From Streptococcus parasuis (lineage in GTDB: Bacteria; Bacillota; Bacilli; Lactobacillales; Streptococcaceae), in the NCBI RefSeq assembly GCF_021654455.1, contig NZ_AP024276.1, positions 2,046,001 through 2,110,000 of the forward strand: a stretch of 64,000 bases of DNA, read 5' to 3'. The position numbers and the translations under genes are program-made. Of the stretch, positions 50,401 through 60,521 are shown piece by piece (the first letter of the stretch is position 1; each line of letters starts with the position of its first letter). Below the pieces are notes generated by a model that saw only the letters and a list, made by a program, of their open reading frames with translations, was not told where the DNA came from and searched no databases.

Positions 50401-53400
50401 ACTTGCTGAAGTTGATGTAGACTCAGATACCGAAGTGCTGGTGCTTTCTGAAGTTGACGTAGACTCAGATGTTGATGCACTTGTTGATGCTGATGTAGAT
50501 TCAGACACTGATGTGCTAGTGCTTACTGAAGTTGACGCTGAATCAGATGTTGATGTACTTGCTGAAACTGAAGTAGATTCAGATACTGAAGTGCTAGTAC
50601 TTACTGAAGTACTTGCTGAGGCTGATGTAGATTCAGACACTGATGTGCTAGTACTTACTGAAGTTGACGCTGACTCAGAAACTGAAGCACTTGCTGAAAC
50701 TGAGGTACTTGCTGAATCAGATGTGGACTCAGATGTTGATGTACTTGCTGAGGCTGATGTAGACTCAGAAACTGAAGTGCTGGTGCTTTCTGAAGTTGAC
50801 GCTGACTCAGAAACTGAGGTACTTGCTGATGCTGATGTAGATTCAGATACCGAAGTGCTGGTACTTTCTGAAGTTGACGCTGACTCAGATGCTGATGCAC
50901 TTTCTGAAGCTGAAGTAGATTCAGATACTGAAGCGCTGGTGCTTACTGAAGTTGACGTTGATTCAGACACTGAAGCACTTTCTGAAGCAGATATAGATTC
51001 AGAAACTGAGGTGCTTGCTGATACAGAAGTACTTGCTGAGGCTGATGTAGACTCAGAAACTGAAGTACTTGCTGAAGTTGATGTAGACTCAGATACCGAA
51101 GTGCTGGTGCTGACTGAAGTTGACGCTGACTCAGATACTGAGGTGCTTGCTGAGGCTGATGTAGACTCAGATGTTGATGTACTTGTTGATGCTGAAGCAC
51201 TTGTTGAGGCTGATGCTGATGCAGATTCAGATTCAGATACTGAGGTGCTTGCTGAAACTGAAGTAGATTCAGATGCTGAAGTGCTGGTGCTTACTGAAGT
51301 TGACGCTGACTCAGACACTGATGCACTTTCTGAAACTGATGTAGACTCAGATGTTGATGTACTTGTTGATGCTGAAGCACTTGTACTTGCTGAAGTTGAT
51401 GTAGATTCTGACACTGAAGTGCTTGCTGATGCAGACGTAGACTCAGATACCGAAGTGCTGGTGCTTACTGAAGTTGACGCTGACTCAGATACTGAGGTGC
51501 TTTCTGAAACTGATGTAGACTCAGATGTTGATGTACTTGCTGAAGTTGATGTAGACTCAGATACCGAAGTGCTTACTGAAGTTGACGTTGATTCAGACAC
51601 TGATGCACTTGCTGAGGCTGATGTAGATTCAGATACTGAGGTGCTTGCTGAAACTGATGTCGATTCAGATGTCGATTCAGATGTTGATGCACTTGTTGAT
51701 GCTGATGTGGATTCAGAAACTGAGGTGCTAGTACTTACTGAAGTTGACGCTGACTCAGAAACTGAAGTACTTGCTGAGGCTGATGTAGATTCAGATACTG
51801 AAGTGCTTGCTGAAGCAGATGTAGATTCAGATACTGAGGTGCTTGCTGAAACTGATGTACTTTCAGATTCAGAAACTGAGGTGCTAGTACTTACTGAAGT
51901 TGACGCTGACTCAGAAACTGAAGTGCTTGCTGAAGTTGATGTAGACTCAGATACCGAAGTGCTGGTGCTTACTGAAGTTGACGCTGACTCAGAAACTGAG
52001 GTGCTAGTACTTACTGAAGTTGACGCTGACTCAGAAACTGAAGTACTTGCTGAGGCTGATGTAGATTCAGATACCGAAGTGCTGGTGCTTACTGAAGTTG
52101 ATGCAGAATCAGAAACTGAAGTACTTGCTGAGGCTGATGTAGACTCAGAAACTGAAGTGCTGGTGCTTACTGAAGTTGACGCTGATTCAGATACTGAAGT
52201 ACTTGCTGAGGCTGATGTAGACTCAGAAACTGAAGTACTTGCTGAAGTTGATGTAGACTCAGATGTTGATGCACTTGTTGAGGCTGATGTAGATTCAGAC
52301 ACTGATGCACTTGCTGAAGTTGACGCTGACTCAGATACTGAAGTACTTGCTGAGGCTGATGTAGATTCAGACACTGAGGTGCTTGCTGATGCAGACGTAG
52401 ACTCAGATACCGAAGTGCTGGTGCTTACTGAAGTTGACGCTGACTCAGATACTGAGGTGCTTTCTGAAACTGATGTAGACTCAGACACTGAGGTGCTTGC
52501 TGAGGCTGATGTAGACTCAGAAACTGAGGTGCTTGCTGAGGCTGATGTAGACTCAGATGTTGATGCACTTGTTGAGGCTGATGTAGACTCAGATGTTGAT
52601 GTACTTGCTGATGCTGATGTAGATTCAGATACCGAAGTGCTGGTACTTTCTGAAGTTGACGCTGACTCAGATACTGAGGTGCTTTCTGAAGCTGATGTAG
52701 ACTCAGATGTTGATGCACTTGTTGAGGCTGATGTAGACTCAGATGTTGATGCACTTATTGAGGCTGATGTAGACTCAGATACCGAAGTGCTGGTGCTTAC
52801 TGAAGTTGACGCTGACTCAGATACTGAGGTACTTTCTGAAACTGATGTACTTTCAGATTCAGACACTGATGCACTTGTTGAGGCTGATGTAGATTCAGAA
52901 ACTGAGGTGCTTGCTGAAACTGAAGTAGATTCAGATACTGAAGTGCTAGTACTTACTGAAGTACTTGCTGAAGTACTTGCTGAAGCTGACGTAGACTCAG
53001 ATACTGAAGTACTTGCTGAAGCTGATGTGGATTCAGACACTGAGGTACTGGTGCTTGCTGAGGCTGATGTAGATTCAGATACCGAAGTGCTTGCTGAAGC
53101 TGATGTAGATTCAGACACTGAGGTGCTAGTACTTACTGAAGTTGACGCTGACTCAGACACTGAGGTGCTAGTACTTACTGAAGTTGACGCTGACTCAGAT
53201 ACTGAGGTACTTGCTGAGCCACTTACACTTGCTGAAGTTGACGCTGACTCAGATACTGAGGTACTTTCAGATTCAGACACTGATGCACTTTCTGAAACTG
53301 ATGTAGACTCAGATGTTGATGTACTTGTTGATGCTGAAGCACTTGTACTTGCTGAAGTTGATGTAGATTCTGACACTGAAGTGCTTGCTGATGCAGACGT

Positions 53401-56400
53401 AGACTCAGATACTGAAGTACTTTCTGATGCTGATGTAGACTCAGATACCGAAGCGCTGGTGCTTTCTGAAGTTGACGCTGACTCAGATGTTGATGTACTT
53501 GCTGAAACTGAAGTAGATTCAGATACTGAGGTGCTAGTACTTACTGAAGTACTTGCTGAAGCAGACGTAGACTCAGATACTGAAGCACTTGCTGAAGCTG
53601 ATGTGGATTCAGACACTGATGCACTTGCTGAGGCTGATGTCGATTCAGATGTTGATGCACTTGCTGAAACTGATGTGGATTCAGAAATTGATATACTTTC
53701 TGAAGCTGAAGTAGATTCAGATACTGAAGTACTTGCTGAGGCTGATGTAGACTCAGAAACTGAAGTACTTGCTGAAGTTGATGTAGACTCAGATGTTGAT
53801 GCACTTGTTGAGGCTGATGTAGATTCAGACACTGATGCACTTGCTGAAGTTGACGCTGACTCAGAAACTGAAGTACTTGCTGAGGCTGATGTAGATTCAG
53901 ACACTGAGGTGCTTACTGAAGTCGACTCGGATTCTGAAACCTTTGTTGAAGTTGATGTAGATTCAGATACTGAGGTGCTGGTTGAGACGATAATCGACTC
54001 TGAAGTGCTTGTGGACAATGACTCTGAAGCTTTGATTGAAGTCGATGTACTTGCACTTGTTGAAGTGGACTCCACTTGACTGATTGCGGTTGAAATGCTT
54101 TGAGATTGGCTTGTGTAGTTGCTATCGATTTCTGAACCAGAGTTTGAATTCTGATTAGAAGTAGAAGAACTATTATCCTCTGTTTGACCCAGTGAGCCAC
54201 CCTCATAATTCCAACGCGAAACAGTGCCTTGGCTGACGAAATCACGTGAAATGATGTTACCAGCAGTGCTAACATTTGTAGTCACTTTCGCCTCAGGAGC
54301 TAAAATCGAGCCTTCCCAGCTTCCACTGTTAATATCAATCGTACCTGTGAATGGTGTGTCATCAACGTTTACAAAATTCCAAAGGGTTGTATTCTTAATG
54401 GTTGTTGAACCACTACCGCCTGAAATTATAGTTCCATCTGTGTAATCAAATCGAATTTGAGAACGAGATTCAACAGTCGAAGAATTTCCTGTATTAATGA
54501 CGTTAATCATAACCGTTTGAGGATTTACAGGATCATACCCTGAAATAGTCAACGGCGTTGCTTGCGCCAAAACATCCGAACTCATGTCGATAACAATTAC
54601 ACCATTGTTATCAGCGTCGGCAATCGTTGTTAAGTCTATCACTCGTTTGTTGTTATCAGAAAATGCATTATTACTAATGACTTTGTCTGCACTTGTTTGC
54701 GCAATTTGGCTACTTGTGTTTGTCAGAAATTCAAACTCTGCTTCCAGATCAATATATTTCTGCTCTGGACCATCTTGATAAACCTCTGATTTATTTAAAT
54801 TATCATTGCCATTAAATGTCGCATTCCCAATCGTGAAGCCGTTCCCGTTGTTATATGGGTTAACAGTAACATCTTTACCCAGAACAAATTTTTCTGTAAT
54901 ATCTCGTGAACCGATGGATTGATTAATCCAGGTTGAAACATTCTCAGCGTAAAGATAATCCGTCTTGTCAGGATTATTGTACGAAGTCTGAGCACCATTG
55001 TTGTTTCCAACAAGTTCGCCCACCGCGAAGTTCCCTCTTAATGTTCCGCCAATTTGAGCATCATCTTTTGTAAAAGCAGTGAAATCTTGGGCAGCTTTCA
55101 AGAAGTTCTCTAGAGCGGATGGAACATCTTGATAGTAGGTTGTGTTGTTAATAGCAACGCCCGCACTATTTGTTGTAGAGGTGGTGCTGGATGAACTATT
55201 TGATTCTGCAACTGATGCAGACGCAGATTGACTCTCAGAACTTGACGCGCTTGCTGAGGTTGATTGTAAGCTATCTCGTAGACTATACAGTTCAGAAAGT
55301 CTTTCTGAGACAGTCATACTCGCGATTCTTTCTGACTCTGATGTAGAAGCACTTTCTGAAGTTGAATACGAGGCACTGACACTTTGAGACTCTGAAATGA
55401 GACGGTTAGACTCACTAATACTGATAGACTCTTCTTGTTCTCGCAACGAATTGCTCTCAGAAAGACTCTGTGATTCAGACACAAGACGCTCTGATGTACT
55501 TGTGCTTCTTTGTGTAGAAACTAATTCTTCCGATTGGCTTGTGCTTTGAGATTCAGATTCTAGTCGATCTGAAGTGCTCGCACTCGCTGACTCTAGAACA
55601 CTGGCTAGTGAAGCACTGGCGCTGACTGATTCTGAACTTCTTCGAATAGAATCACTCTGGCTTAAGGATTCAGAAACAAGACTATTTGAAGCGCTAGCGC
55701 TTGTTGATTCCTGACTGACCCTTATGGAGTTACTGGTGCTGAGCGAATTGGACACGAGACGGTTTGATTCAGAAGCACTGAGAGACTCTGAACGCAACCG
55801 TTGTGATAAACTTTGGCTTGCCGAAGCAGAGGTACTTGTTTGAGACTGTAACACACTTGTGCTCAATGATTGTTTGGTAGAGACCGAGTTGGAAACTGAT
55901 TGAGAAATCGAATCCGCATAGCTTTGAGCATAGCTGTTAGAAGCATCTGGCGTGAAGGAATCACGATAGGTCACCAACATACCACCCAAATTAGTACCAT
56001 TGTTCCGCTCAGCTACTGTCGCATGCGTGTTTGAAGTGGTCGCATCTGTAACAGCTTGAACAAACACTGCAATATTCGCTAGCGTACCACCTGTTTGAGT
56101 TGAAAAACTAAACTGAATGCCCTTGCTGACATCATACAACTGGGTAGCTGAATAGTTGTTCCCATAGTAGCGACCTGAATAATCTGTTGTATTCAAATTG
56201 GAGCCTAAAGCGCGGTAGCTAGATCCCTCTTTTTGAATAAAGCTGTTGTTTTTGTATAAATCCTCTGTAATAACTGTATGTGTCGTCGCACTTGTTCCAG
56301 TTACTTTTAGATCGTAAGCCTCACCCATATCTGTAACGTTGGTCACTAAGAAACCAACATATTGAGGTGTGCTAGTACCCACAGTAGGCTCAAAATCAAC

Positions 56401-57615
56401 TACCCAGTTTACAACACCAGTCACCACATTCAAATAACCCTTAACAGATGAAATCGTTCTATCTTTGTATTTTGAAGCGTAGTCACTTTCTTGGAATACA
56501 AGAATCTGAGCACCAGATGCATCAACAGTTTCCCCAACCTTCGTAGCTAAGCCTTCACCAGAAATAGCTTCCAACGCTTCTGATTTAGCAATATAATCGG
56601 ATGCACTTTCGCTCTCACTAGTAGATGTTGAAACAGATGCTTTATATGATTCGTATACGATTAAACTAGCCGACTCTGATAAGGATTTTGAGGTAGAGTA
56701 ACTTGCTAGACGCTGACTTTCTGACAAGGATTCTGAAGCCAAGCGCTCTGAAGTACTGGTACTCAAGGATTGAGAAACTGGTACATAAGACGTGCTGGCG
56801 CTCATACTTTCAGAAAGTTTTCGCAAAGAATTGCTTTGGCTGAGCGACGTTGACACAGACGCTTGCGAAGCACTTGCGCTAACGCTTTCAGATTGAAGAC
56901 GGGCAGAAGTGCTGGTGCTCAATGATTCTTTTGCACTATCACTCGCTGACTGGCTGTCTTTTAACTCAGACGCTTCCCGTTCTGAAGTGCTGGCTGAAAG
57001 CGACGCGGTATCTAAACGCTCTGCCTCAGAAACACTGGTAGATTCTGAAGTGCTACGGAGAGAATCACTAGCCGAAAGGCTCTCTGACTCTTGTACCTCA
57101 CGAGTAGATGTACTTGTACTCTGCGAAGCTGCAGTTTGATCTTGGACTTGCTCCACCTTTTCTGAACTTGTATCAGTAGCCTGAGCAACACTTGCATCAG
57201 AAACAGTGCCACTTGCTTCAACCTGACTTCCCTCAATCGTGCCTGCCTGTGCAATAGAATCCGAACTACCATCAGCAGAGTCCGATAAATCAACCTCAAC
57301 CGAATCAGTACCTGCCAAGGTTTCAGAATTTAAATATTGAGTAGTATTTTCTGCCGCAAAAGCCTTATCTGCTACACTGACACCACCAAAAACGGTCCCC
57401 GAAAGAGCGATCGTTTTTAATATCTTTTGAGTACGGCGTTCCGCCAATTCATCCGTCACTGCTTGCGAGACTTGCTCATTGCTTGAACGATAAAGCTTGA
57501 CCAGACCAATTTTTGATAGTACACGTGTTACCCAATGTTTACCAGCCTTATAAAGCTTTATCTTATCCTTTCGGTCACCTTCGCCGATTCCCTTTCCAAA
57601 TTTCCAGTTCTTCAC
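47440..57615 (-). CDS. Giant serine-rich-repeat glycoprotein (accessory Sec substrate, SssP1-like adhesin)
   Basis: 3,391 residues from the GTG at 57615, which has AGAGGTGG 5 nt before it; an ATG at 57642 lacks a ribosome binding site. The approximately 90-residue signal contains the SRR-type [19 protein letters not shown] and a Gly-containing core ([18 protein letters not shown]). Using the 57642 numbering: Ser-rich stretch about 110-350, unique region 350-570, Ser-rich 575-840, a choice-of-anchor-A-like domain 844-1145, then [13 protein letters not shown] repeats about 1190-3250. The last 150 residues are less repetitive and end [13 protein letters not shown]; no LPXTG, membrane helix or basic tail. 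It should be glycosylated by GtfA/GtfB and exported by SecA2/SecY2. Possibly related to SssP1 of S. suis, a fimbria-like sialic-acid-binding adhesin; identity not testable here. Confidence 0.93.
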   Translation of the reverse strand: MKNWKFGKGIGEGDRKDKIKLYKAGKHWVTRVLSKIGLVKLYRSSNEQVSQAVTDELAERRTQKILKTIALSGTVFGGVSVADKAFAAENTTQYLNSETLAGTDSVEVDLSDSADGSSDSIAQAGTIEGSQVEASGTVSDASVAQATDTSSEKVEQVQDQTAASQSTSTSTREVQESESLSASDSLRSTSESTSVSEAERLDTASLSASTSEREASELKDSQSASDSAKESLSTSTSARLQSESVSASASQASVSTSLSQSNSLRKLSESMSASTSYVPVSQSLSTSTSERLASESLSESQRLASYSTSKSLSESASLIVYESYKASVSTSTSESESASDYIAKSEALEAISGEGLATKVGETVDASGAQILVFQESDYASKYKDRTISSVKGYLNVVTGVVNWVVDFEPTVGTSTPQYVGFLVTNVTDMGEAYDLKVTGTSATTHTVITEDLYKNNSFIQKEGSSYRALGSNLNTTDYSGRYYGNNYSATQLYDVSKGIQFSFSTQTGGTLANIAVFVQAVTDATTSNTHATVAERNNGTNLGGMLVTYRDSFTPDASNSYAQSYADSISQSVSNSVSTKQSLSTSVLQSQTSTSASASQSLSQRLRSESLSASESNRLVSNSLSTSNSIRVSQESTSASASNSLVSESLSQSDSIRRSSESVSASASLASVLESASASTSDRLESESQSTSQSEELVSTQRSTSTSERLVSESQSLSESNSLREQEESISISESNRLISESQSVSASYSTSESASTSESERIASMTVSERLSELYSLRDSLQSTSASASSSESQSASASVAESNSSSSTTSTTNSAGVAINNTTYYQDVPSALENFLKAAQDFTAFTKDDAQIGGTLRGNFAVGELVGNNNGAQTSYNNPDKTDYLYAENVSTWINQSIGSRDITEKFVLGKDVTVNPYNNGNGFTIGNATFNGNDNLNKSEVYQDGPEQKYIDLEAEFEFLTNTSSQIAQTSADKVISNNAFSDNNKRVIDLTTIADADNNGVIVIDMSSDVLAQATPLTISGYDPVNPQTVMINVINTGNSSTVESRSQIRFDYTDGTIISGGSGSTTIKNTTLWNFVNVDDTPFTGTIDINSGSWEGSILAPEAKVTTNVSTAGNIISRDFVSQGTVSRWNYEGGSLGQTEDNSSSTSNQNSNSGSEIDSNYTSQSQSISTAISQVESTSTSASTSTSIKASESLSTSTSESIIVSTSTSVSESTSTSTKVSESESTSVSTSVSESTSASASTSVSESASTSASASVSESTSASTSASTSESTSTSASTSVSESTSASASTSVSESTSASESISISESTSVSASASTSESTSASASASVSESTSASASASVSESTSASASTSVSTSTSVSESTSVSASTSTSESASTSESTSASVSESTSASESTSVSESTSASASTSVSESTSTSASTSASASTSTSTSESTSVSESASVSESESTSVSESASTSASVSGSASTSVSESASTSVSTSTSVSESASTSVSTSTSVSESTSASASTSVSESTSASASTSTSVSESTSASASTSVSESTSASASTSASTSVSTSTSVSESTSVSASTSVSESTSASTSASVSESESTSVSESTSVSESASTSVSTSTSVSESTSASISASTSESTSASTSASTSESTSASESTSVSESASTSESTSTSVSESTSASASTSTSESTSASTSASTSESTSASASTSVSESTSASASTSVSESTSVSESTSVSESASTSVSTSTSVSESTSASASTSVSESTSASASTSVSESASTSASASVSESTSASTSASTSESTSTSASTSVSESTSASASTSVSESASTSVSTSTSVSESTSASASTSVSDSASTSVSTSTSVSESTSASASTSVSESASTSVSTSTSVSESASTSVSTSTSVSESTSTSASTSVSESASTSVSTSTSVSESESTSVSASTSVSESTSASASTSVSESTSASASTSVSESASTSVSTSTSVSESTSASTSASTSESTSESTSVSASTSVSESTSASASASVSESTSTSVSTSVSESTSTSASTSTSESTSVSESTSVSESASTSVSTSTSVSESTSASASTSVSESTSTSASTSASASTSTSTSESTSVSESASVSESASTSVSTSTSASESTSVSASTSVSESESASASASTSASASTSTSTSESTSASASTSVSESASTSVSTSTSVSESTSTSASTSVSESTSASASTSVSASTSVSESISASESASVSESTSTSVSTSASVSESTSASESASASESASTSESTSTSVSESTSASASTSVSESASTSESTSTSVSESTSASASTSTSESTSDSASTSVSASASVSESASTSVSTSTSVSESTSASASTSVSTSTSVSESTSVSASTSTSDSASTSVSTSTSVSESTSASTSASTSESTSTSESTSTSVSESTSTSASTSTSESTSASASASVSESTSASESISISESTSASASTSTSVSESTSASTSASTSESTSASASASVSESTSTSVSTSTSVSESASTSVSTSTSVSESTSTSASTSTSESTSASESTSVSESTSVSASTSVSESESTSVSESASTSVSTSTSVSESTSTSESTSASASASVSESTSASASTSVSTSTSVSESTSVSASTSTSESASTSVSTSTSVSESTSASTSASTSESTSASESASVSESTSASASTSASESTSTSESVSGSASTSVSESASTSVSTSTSVSESTSASTSASTSESTSVSASTSVSESTSASASASVSESTSTSVSTSTSVSESTSVSASTSTSESASTSESTSTSVSESTSASASTSTSESTSASTSASTSESTSASASTSVSESTSASASTSVSESTSALASTSVSESASTSASASVSESTSASTSASTSESTSTSASTSVSESTSASASTSVSESASTSVSTSTSVSESTSASASTSVSDSASTSVSTSTSVSESTSASASTSVSESASTSVSTSTSVSESASTSVSTSTSVSESASTSVSTSTSVSESTSASASTSVSESTSTSTSISDSASASTSVSESTSASASTSVFESTSTSTSTSASASESASTSESTSTSASTSVSESTSASASASTSESASTSTSISASESASTSASESTSTSVSESTSASASTSVSASASASTSESTSASASTSVSESTSASASASTSESASTSTSISASASASTSVSESTSASASTSVSESTSASASTSVSESTSASASTSVSESTSVSASTSVSESTSTSVSTSTSVSESTSASESSSISESASASVSTSVSESASTSASTSGAVSTSDTNSGTDTASETTSTSISTSELISDSISNSVNDSEDNSVSVSESMSLSTSTVEFDSLEGSLSVSASLYYSAIAAGLSLTDSSYQSSETQMDPSVSVSESASISTSEVQYDSYDPSLSETIRTSLEAVIDSLSLTDDLSSLTVEL
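47900..54070 (-). repeat. Serine-rich tandem repeat array
   Basis: About 6.2 kb of degenerate 18-36-bp units, encoding [20 protein letters not shown] and SESTSVSES variants. Higher-order copies exist: a block of roughly 300 bp near 48838-49150 recurs near 52018-52340, and a block near 51310-51450 recurs near 53281-53410. Length variation between strains and assembly collapse are both likely. Confidence 0.92.
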
Positions 57616-57684
57616 TTGAACCACCTCTAATTTCCCCAGCATGTATCGTTTTTTTATTTACAATCAAACCAGTATATCAGAGTC

Positions 57685-57693
57685 ATTATACCA
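57685..57693 (-). promoter_or_regulatory. Extended -10 promoter of the SRR gene
   Basis: Minus strand TGGTATAAT. No good -35 at standard spacing; a TGGCTT lies 18 nt upstream. Together with a roughly 60-nt leader this is the best candidate promoter. 57694-57819 has no gene. Confidence 0.5.
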
Positions 57694-57819
57694 CAAAGTT
57701 GCAAACTCAAGCCATAAATTTATCTAAAAATTGACAATTATACAGGAATAAAATTTCACGTTCTCAGCATGCCATACTTCACCAACCTTGACCTCATCAT
57801 TATAGAAACGACTATATTA

Positions 57820-57857
57820 TTTTTACAAATAAAAAGAGAGGAATTCTATCCTCTCCA
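57820..57857 (-). terminator. Terminator of the pilus operon
   Basis: Minus strand: GGAGAGG, loop ATAGAATT, CCTCTC, then TTTTTATTTGTAAAAATA. About 100 nt after the minor pilin stop and before the SRR promoter, separating the two loci. The interval contains no sortase gene. Confidence 0.75.
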
Positions 57858-57954
57858 GATGTCAAACCAAGTATCCTCAATTTCTCACTTTGATTAGTAA
57901 TCAAACACAGAAAAAATATCTAGCACTCAAACTCGAACACCTAAATGTTTATTT

Positions 57955-58896
57955 TTATAAAGAATCATCGTTTTTGTTGTCTGTACGATATAGTCGATAA
58001 CCAAAACCTATCATAACAACAGAAATTCCTATTATCCAAAAAATTTCTAGAGTACCCGTTTTTATAATCATCGAGCGAGGTGGTTTTGTAGGAACATAGG
58101 TATTCGTAATAGTAATCCCATTACCATCTGAGGACGGAACGTAAGTTGCTGTGTAGTTCTCCGGAACCACTTCTTCTGCTGAATACGTAATCGTCTCTCC
58201 ATTTGATGATTGCTTATCTAAATTTTCAAAAGTGTACTCCCAGTTGTTACTGTTACTCAACTCAATGCTATCTACAATCTCACCGTTTTTCTTTAGATTG
58301 ACTGTAACATTCTCTAATTGTTTACCCTTCCAAACTTTTTTGACATGAAATTTTGTCTTCTCTTCATCTACCTGAATTACTTGTTTTGGGTATACATGAA
58401 GAGCATCCTCGCCAGTAGTGTACCAAGTTCCGTCTTCTTTAAAAACAGGAAGATTTACTTCAACAGGTACTGACAACTTATATTTTATCCCAGATAAACT
58501 AGATGCTTCTTCATTTAGGATAATAACGTATCTTCCTGCTGGTAAGCCAGTAAACACAAGACGACCTTCAGCTGATGTCACTCCTGACTGAATCAATTCT
58601 CCTGTGGCCGATTCTTTCCGCAATTCGAAATTCAGCCCTTTAAGACCAACCGCCTCTTTTCCAAAGTAATCTTCAACATTTAATTGTTGCCCAATGTAAC
58701 CACCGTCTTCCCACCTTTTTTGCAAGTATGATTGTTCATCAAAACTTACAGAAGTTAGAACTATATCATAAGTGTCAGTTGGAGAAGGCTGATTGGTAAG
58801 CTCTGTCGCATAAATTGAACGAATCGGAAACACTAATATACAAAAACAAATTAAAAATATACTAGTAATTTTTAATAAAAATCCTTTTCTATCCAT
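57955..58896 (-). CDS. Minor (base) pilin-like protein
   Basis: 313 residues from ATG 58896 (MDRKGFLLKITSIFL), chosen because GGAGG stands 7-8 nt before it; the frame up to 58926 overlaps an intercistronic hairpin. Signal peptide cleaved near YATELT. The N-terminal domain (YDIVLTSVSFDE..., YFGKEAVGLKGLNFELRKES, TGLPAGRYVIIL) parallels the backbone pilin (YDIVLTKVKL..., YFGAGAETLANVWFEVHQGS). A Cna_B-like domain follows (FHVKKVWKGKQLENVTVNL ... ITITNTY). The C-terminus reads PPRSMIIKTG plus a hydrophobic helix and few basic residues, an atypical sorting signal. Likely the anchoring or ancillary subunit. Confidence 0.8.
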   Translation of the reverse strand: MDRKGFLLKITSIFLICFCILVFPIRSIYATELTNQPSPTDTYDIVLTSVSFDEQSYLQKRWEDGGYIGQQLNVEDYFGKEAVGLKGLNFELRKESATGELIQSGVTSAEGRLVFTGLPAGRYVIILNEEASSLSGIKYKLSVPVEVNLPVFKEDGTWYTTGEDALHVYPKQVIQVDEEKTKFHVKKVWKGKQLENVTVNLKKNGEIVDSIELSNSNNWEYTFENLDKQSSNGETITYSAEEVVPENYTATYVPSSDGNGITITNTYVPTKPPRSMIIKTGTLEIFWIIGISVVMIGFGYRLYRTDNKNDDSL

Positions 58897-58917
58897 CAAG
58901 ATTCCTCCAATCCCAAT

Positions 58918-58959
58918 CTTCATCAAAGCATTTAAGTCAACTTAAATGCTTTGATGAAG
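58918..58959. other. Perfect 19-bp inverted repeat between the backbone and minor pilin genes
   Basis: CTTCATCAAAGCATTTAAG, loop TCAA, CTTAAATGCTTTGATGAAG. No T-run follows on either strand, so it is more likely an RNA stability or processing hairpin than a terminator. It could set the ratio of minor to backbone pilin. Confidence 0.7.
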
Positions 58960-59003
58960 AGGCAAGCACCCTTGCCTACTTCGAAGTATTCATCATACAT
59001 AGC

Positions 59004-60521
59004 TTACTTAGCTAAACGACGTTTAAGCATTAAACCAAAGCCTGCAACAAGCACACCTGCTACAATCACAACAACTGAACCAATACCACCAGTTTGTGGA
59101 ATTGTAACTTTGTTGTTATCTACTTTTTGTGGATCTGCGGCTACCAAATTAACAGCAGTTGGATCTTCATAGTAAGAGTTTGCATTTACGGTGAACGTAA
59201 TTGGCTGTTGTAACTTAGCATAACCTTGAGGCGCTTTGATTTCGACCAATTGGTAGTCAGTACTTCCTTCAGAAGCTTTTTGATTAGCCGTACCATATGG
59301 CAAACCTACAACTTCAAACGTTCCGTCCGCTTGAGACGTAAATACTGTTGCAGTTTCTTGAGAATCCACCCACTCAGTCTTTGTCACTTTTCCATCTACT
59401 GTAGTTTGTTTCAAGAATTTAGTTCTATCTGAATTCTGAACTACGAATTGAGCACCAGGCAATCCAGCCTGTGTAACTTTATCCTGTTTCTTGAATTTTT
59501 TACCACCAGTGTGGAGTTCTGGGTTTGGAGTTTCTTCATTTGGAGGAGTAGTTGGAACAACTGTTTTAGTTTCTGATGGGTTCGTACCATAGGTCAAACT
59601 GATGTCGTTAGGGTTAGCTGCACCCATGATAGCATCTTCGTTGATGTAAGCATTGTATTTAATAGTGATAACATCTTTAGGTTTTAGAGTCGCAATGTAC
59701 TCTTTATTGAAAACAATTGAAAGTTTTGCAGCTTTTGTACCTACAGCTGGCTCTACAAAAGTATATGCCGTAGCAGGAATTGAAGTTTCAACACCAGCAC
59801 GAGTCAGTGTTGGTGTGAAACCACCATTGTAACTCAATCCTTTAGAGAAGTTATCGTTGAAAGTCAAAACTTGATAATCTTTAATACCCTCTGGCATTGT
59901 TGAAGTAATCTTAAATGTTTTTGATTCACCAATAAGAGACGTGTCATGCATGTCTGTTTCGTTGACAACTTTTTTTACATCTGGTTTATCAACAGTATTT
60001 TTTGGATAAACGTGAACAGCATTATCGCCTGTAGTATACCATCCACCATCCGCTTTAAAGACTGGGAGTTCGATCTCTACTGGTACAGCTGCCGAGTTCG
60101 CCAACTGTTCAGATGAAGTCAATTTAGATTTTGCTTTGTTTTCAACAATATAGTATTTACCTGCTGAAAGATTTGTAAATTTAATCGTTCCATCTTCGCC
60201 TGTCAAACCTTCAGCAACGATGTCTCCAGTTGCACTACCTTGGTGCACCTCAAACCAAACGTTTGCCAATGTTTCAGCCCCAGCGCCAAAGTAGTCTGTC
60301 ACTGTTAATTTTTGACCAGTGTAGGTAGAGTTATCTACACCAGTCTGTTTTGGCCAGTCAGACAAGTCTGTCAACTTAACCTTTGTCAAAACAATGTCAT
60401 ATTTTTCATCTGCCGCAGGAGCATTTGGCTGCTCCGCAAACGCTATCACTGAACCTAGCGATGAAACAATCAAGCTAAGAGCTGCGAAAAGCGTGAATAA
60501 AATTTTTGTAAACTTTTTCAT
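59004..60521 (-). CDS. Backbone pilin (LPXTG-type, isopeptide domains), internal start within the fused frame
   Basis: 505 residues if translation starts at ATG 60521 (MKKFTKILFTLFAALSLIVS), which has its own GGAGAAG site and a signal peptide ending near VIAFAEQ. The domains follow the streptococcal backbone plan: an N-terminal domain with YDIVLTKVKLTDL, a middle domain (TFKITSTMPEGIKDYQVLTF), and a C-terminal Cna_B-like domain (KFKKQDKVTQAGLPGAQFVV ... LVEIKAPQGYAKL, with the catalytic E of the VEIKAPxGY E-box). Sorting signal IPQTG, hydrophobic helix, KRRLAK. The upstream ancillary gene runs into it in frame without a stop. Confidence 0.85.
   Translation of the reverse strand: MKKFTKILFTLFAALSLIVSSLGSVIAFAEQPNAPAADEKYDIVLTKVKLTDLSDWPKQTGVDNSTYTGQKLTVTDYFGAGAETLANVWFEVHQGSATGDIVAEGLTGEDGTIKFTNLSAGKYYIVENKAKSKLTSSEQLANSAAVPVEIELPVFKADGGWYTTGDNAVHVYPKNTVDKPDVKKVVNETDMHDTSLIGESKTFKITSTMPEGIKDYQVLTFNDNFSKGLSYNGGFTPTLTRAGVETSIPATAYTFVEPAVGTKAAKLSIVFNKEYIATLKPKDVITIKYNAYINEDAIMGAANPNDISLTYGTNPSETKTVVPTTPPNEETPNPELHTGGKKFKKQDKVTQAGLPGAQFVVQNSDRTKFLKQTTVDGKVTKTEWVDSQETATVFTSQADGTFEVVGLPYGTANQKASEGSTDYQLVEIKAPQGYAKLQQPITFTVNANSYYEDPTAVNLVAADPQKVDNNKVTIPQTGGIGSVVVIVAGVLVAGFGLMLKRRLAK

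Noticed and set aside
47900..54070. CRISPR-like array of short repeats
   Set aside because: The repeats are degenerate, without unique spacers of fixed length, and encode a continuous Ser-rich protein. No cas genes are present.
47741..54079. A 2,112-codon open frame on the plus strand, opposite the SRR repeats ([16 protein letters not shown])
   Set aside because: It is the reverse complement of the biased Ser/Thr/Ala codons, which cannot form stops in that frame. It has no ribosome binding site or domain, and similar shadows appear in other frames of the same region.
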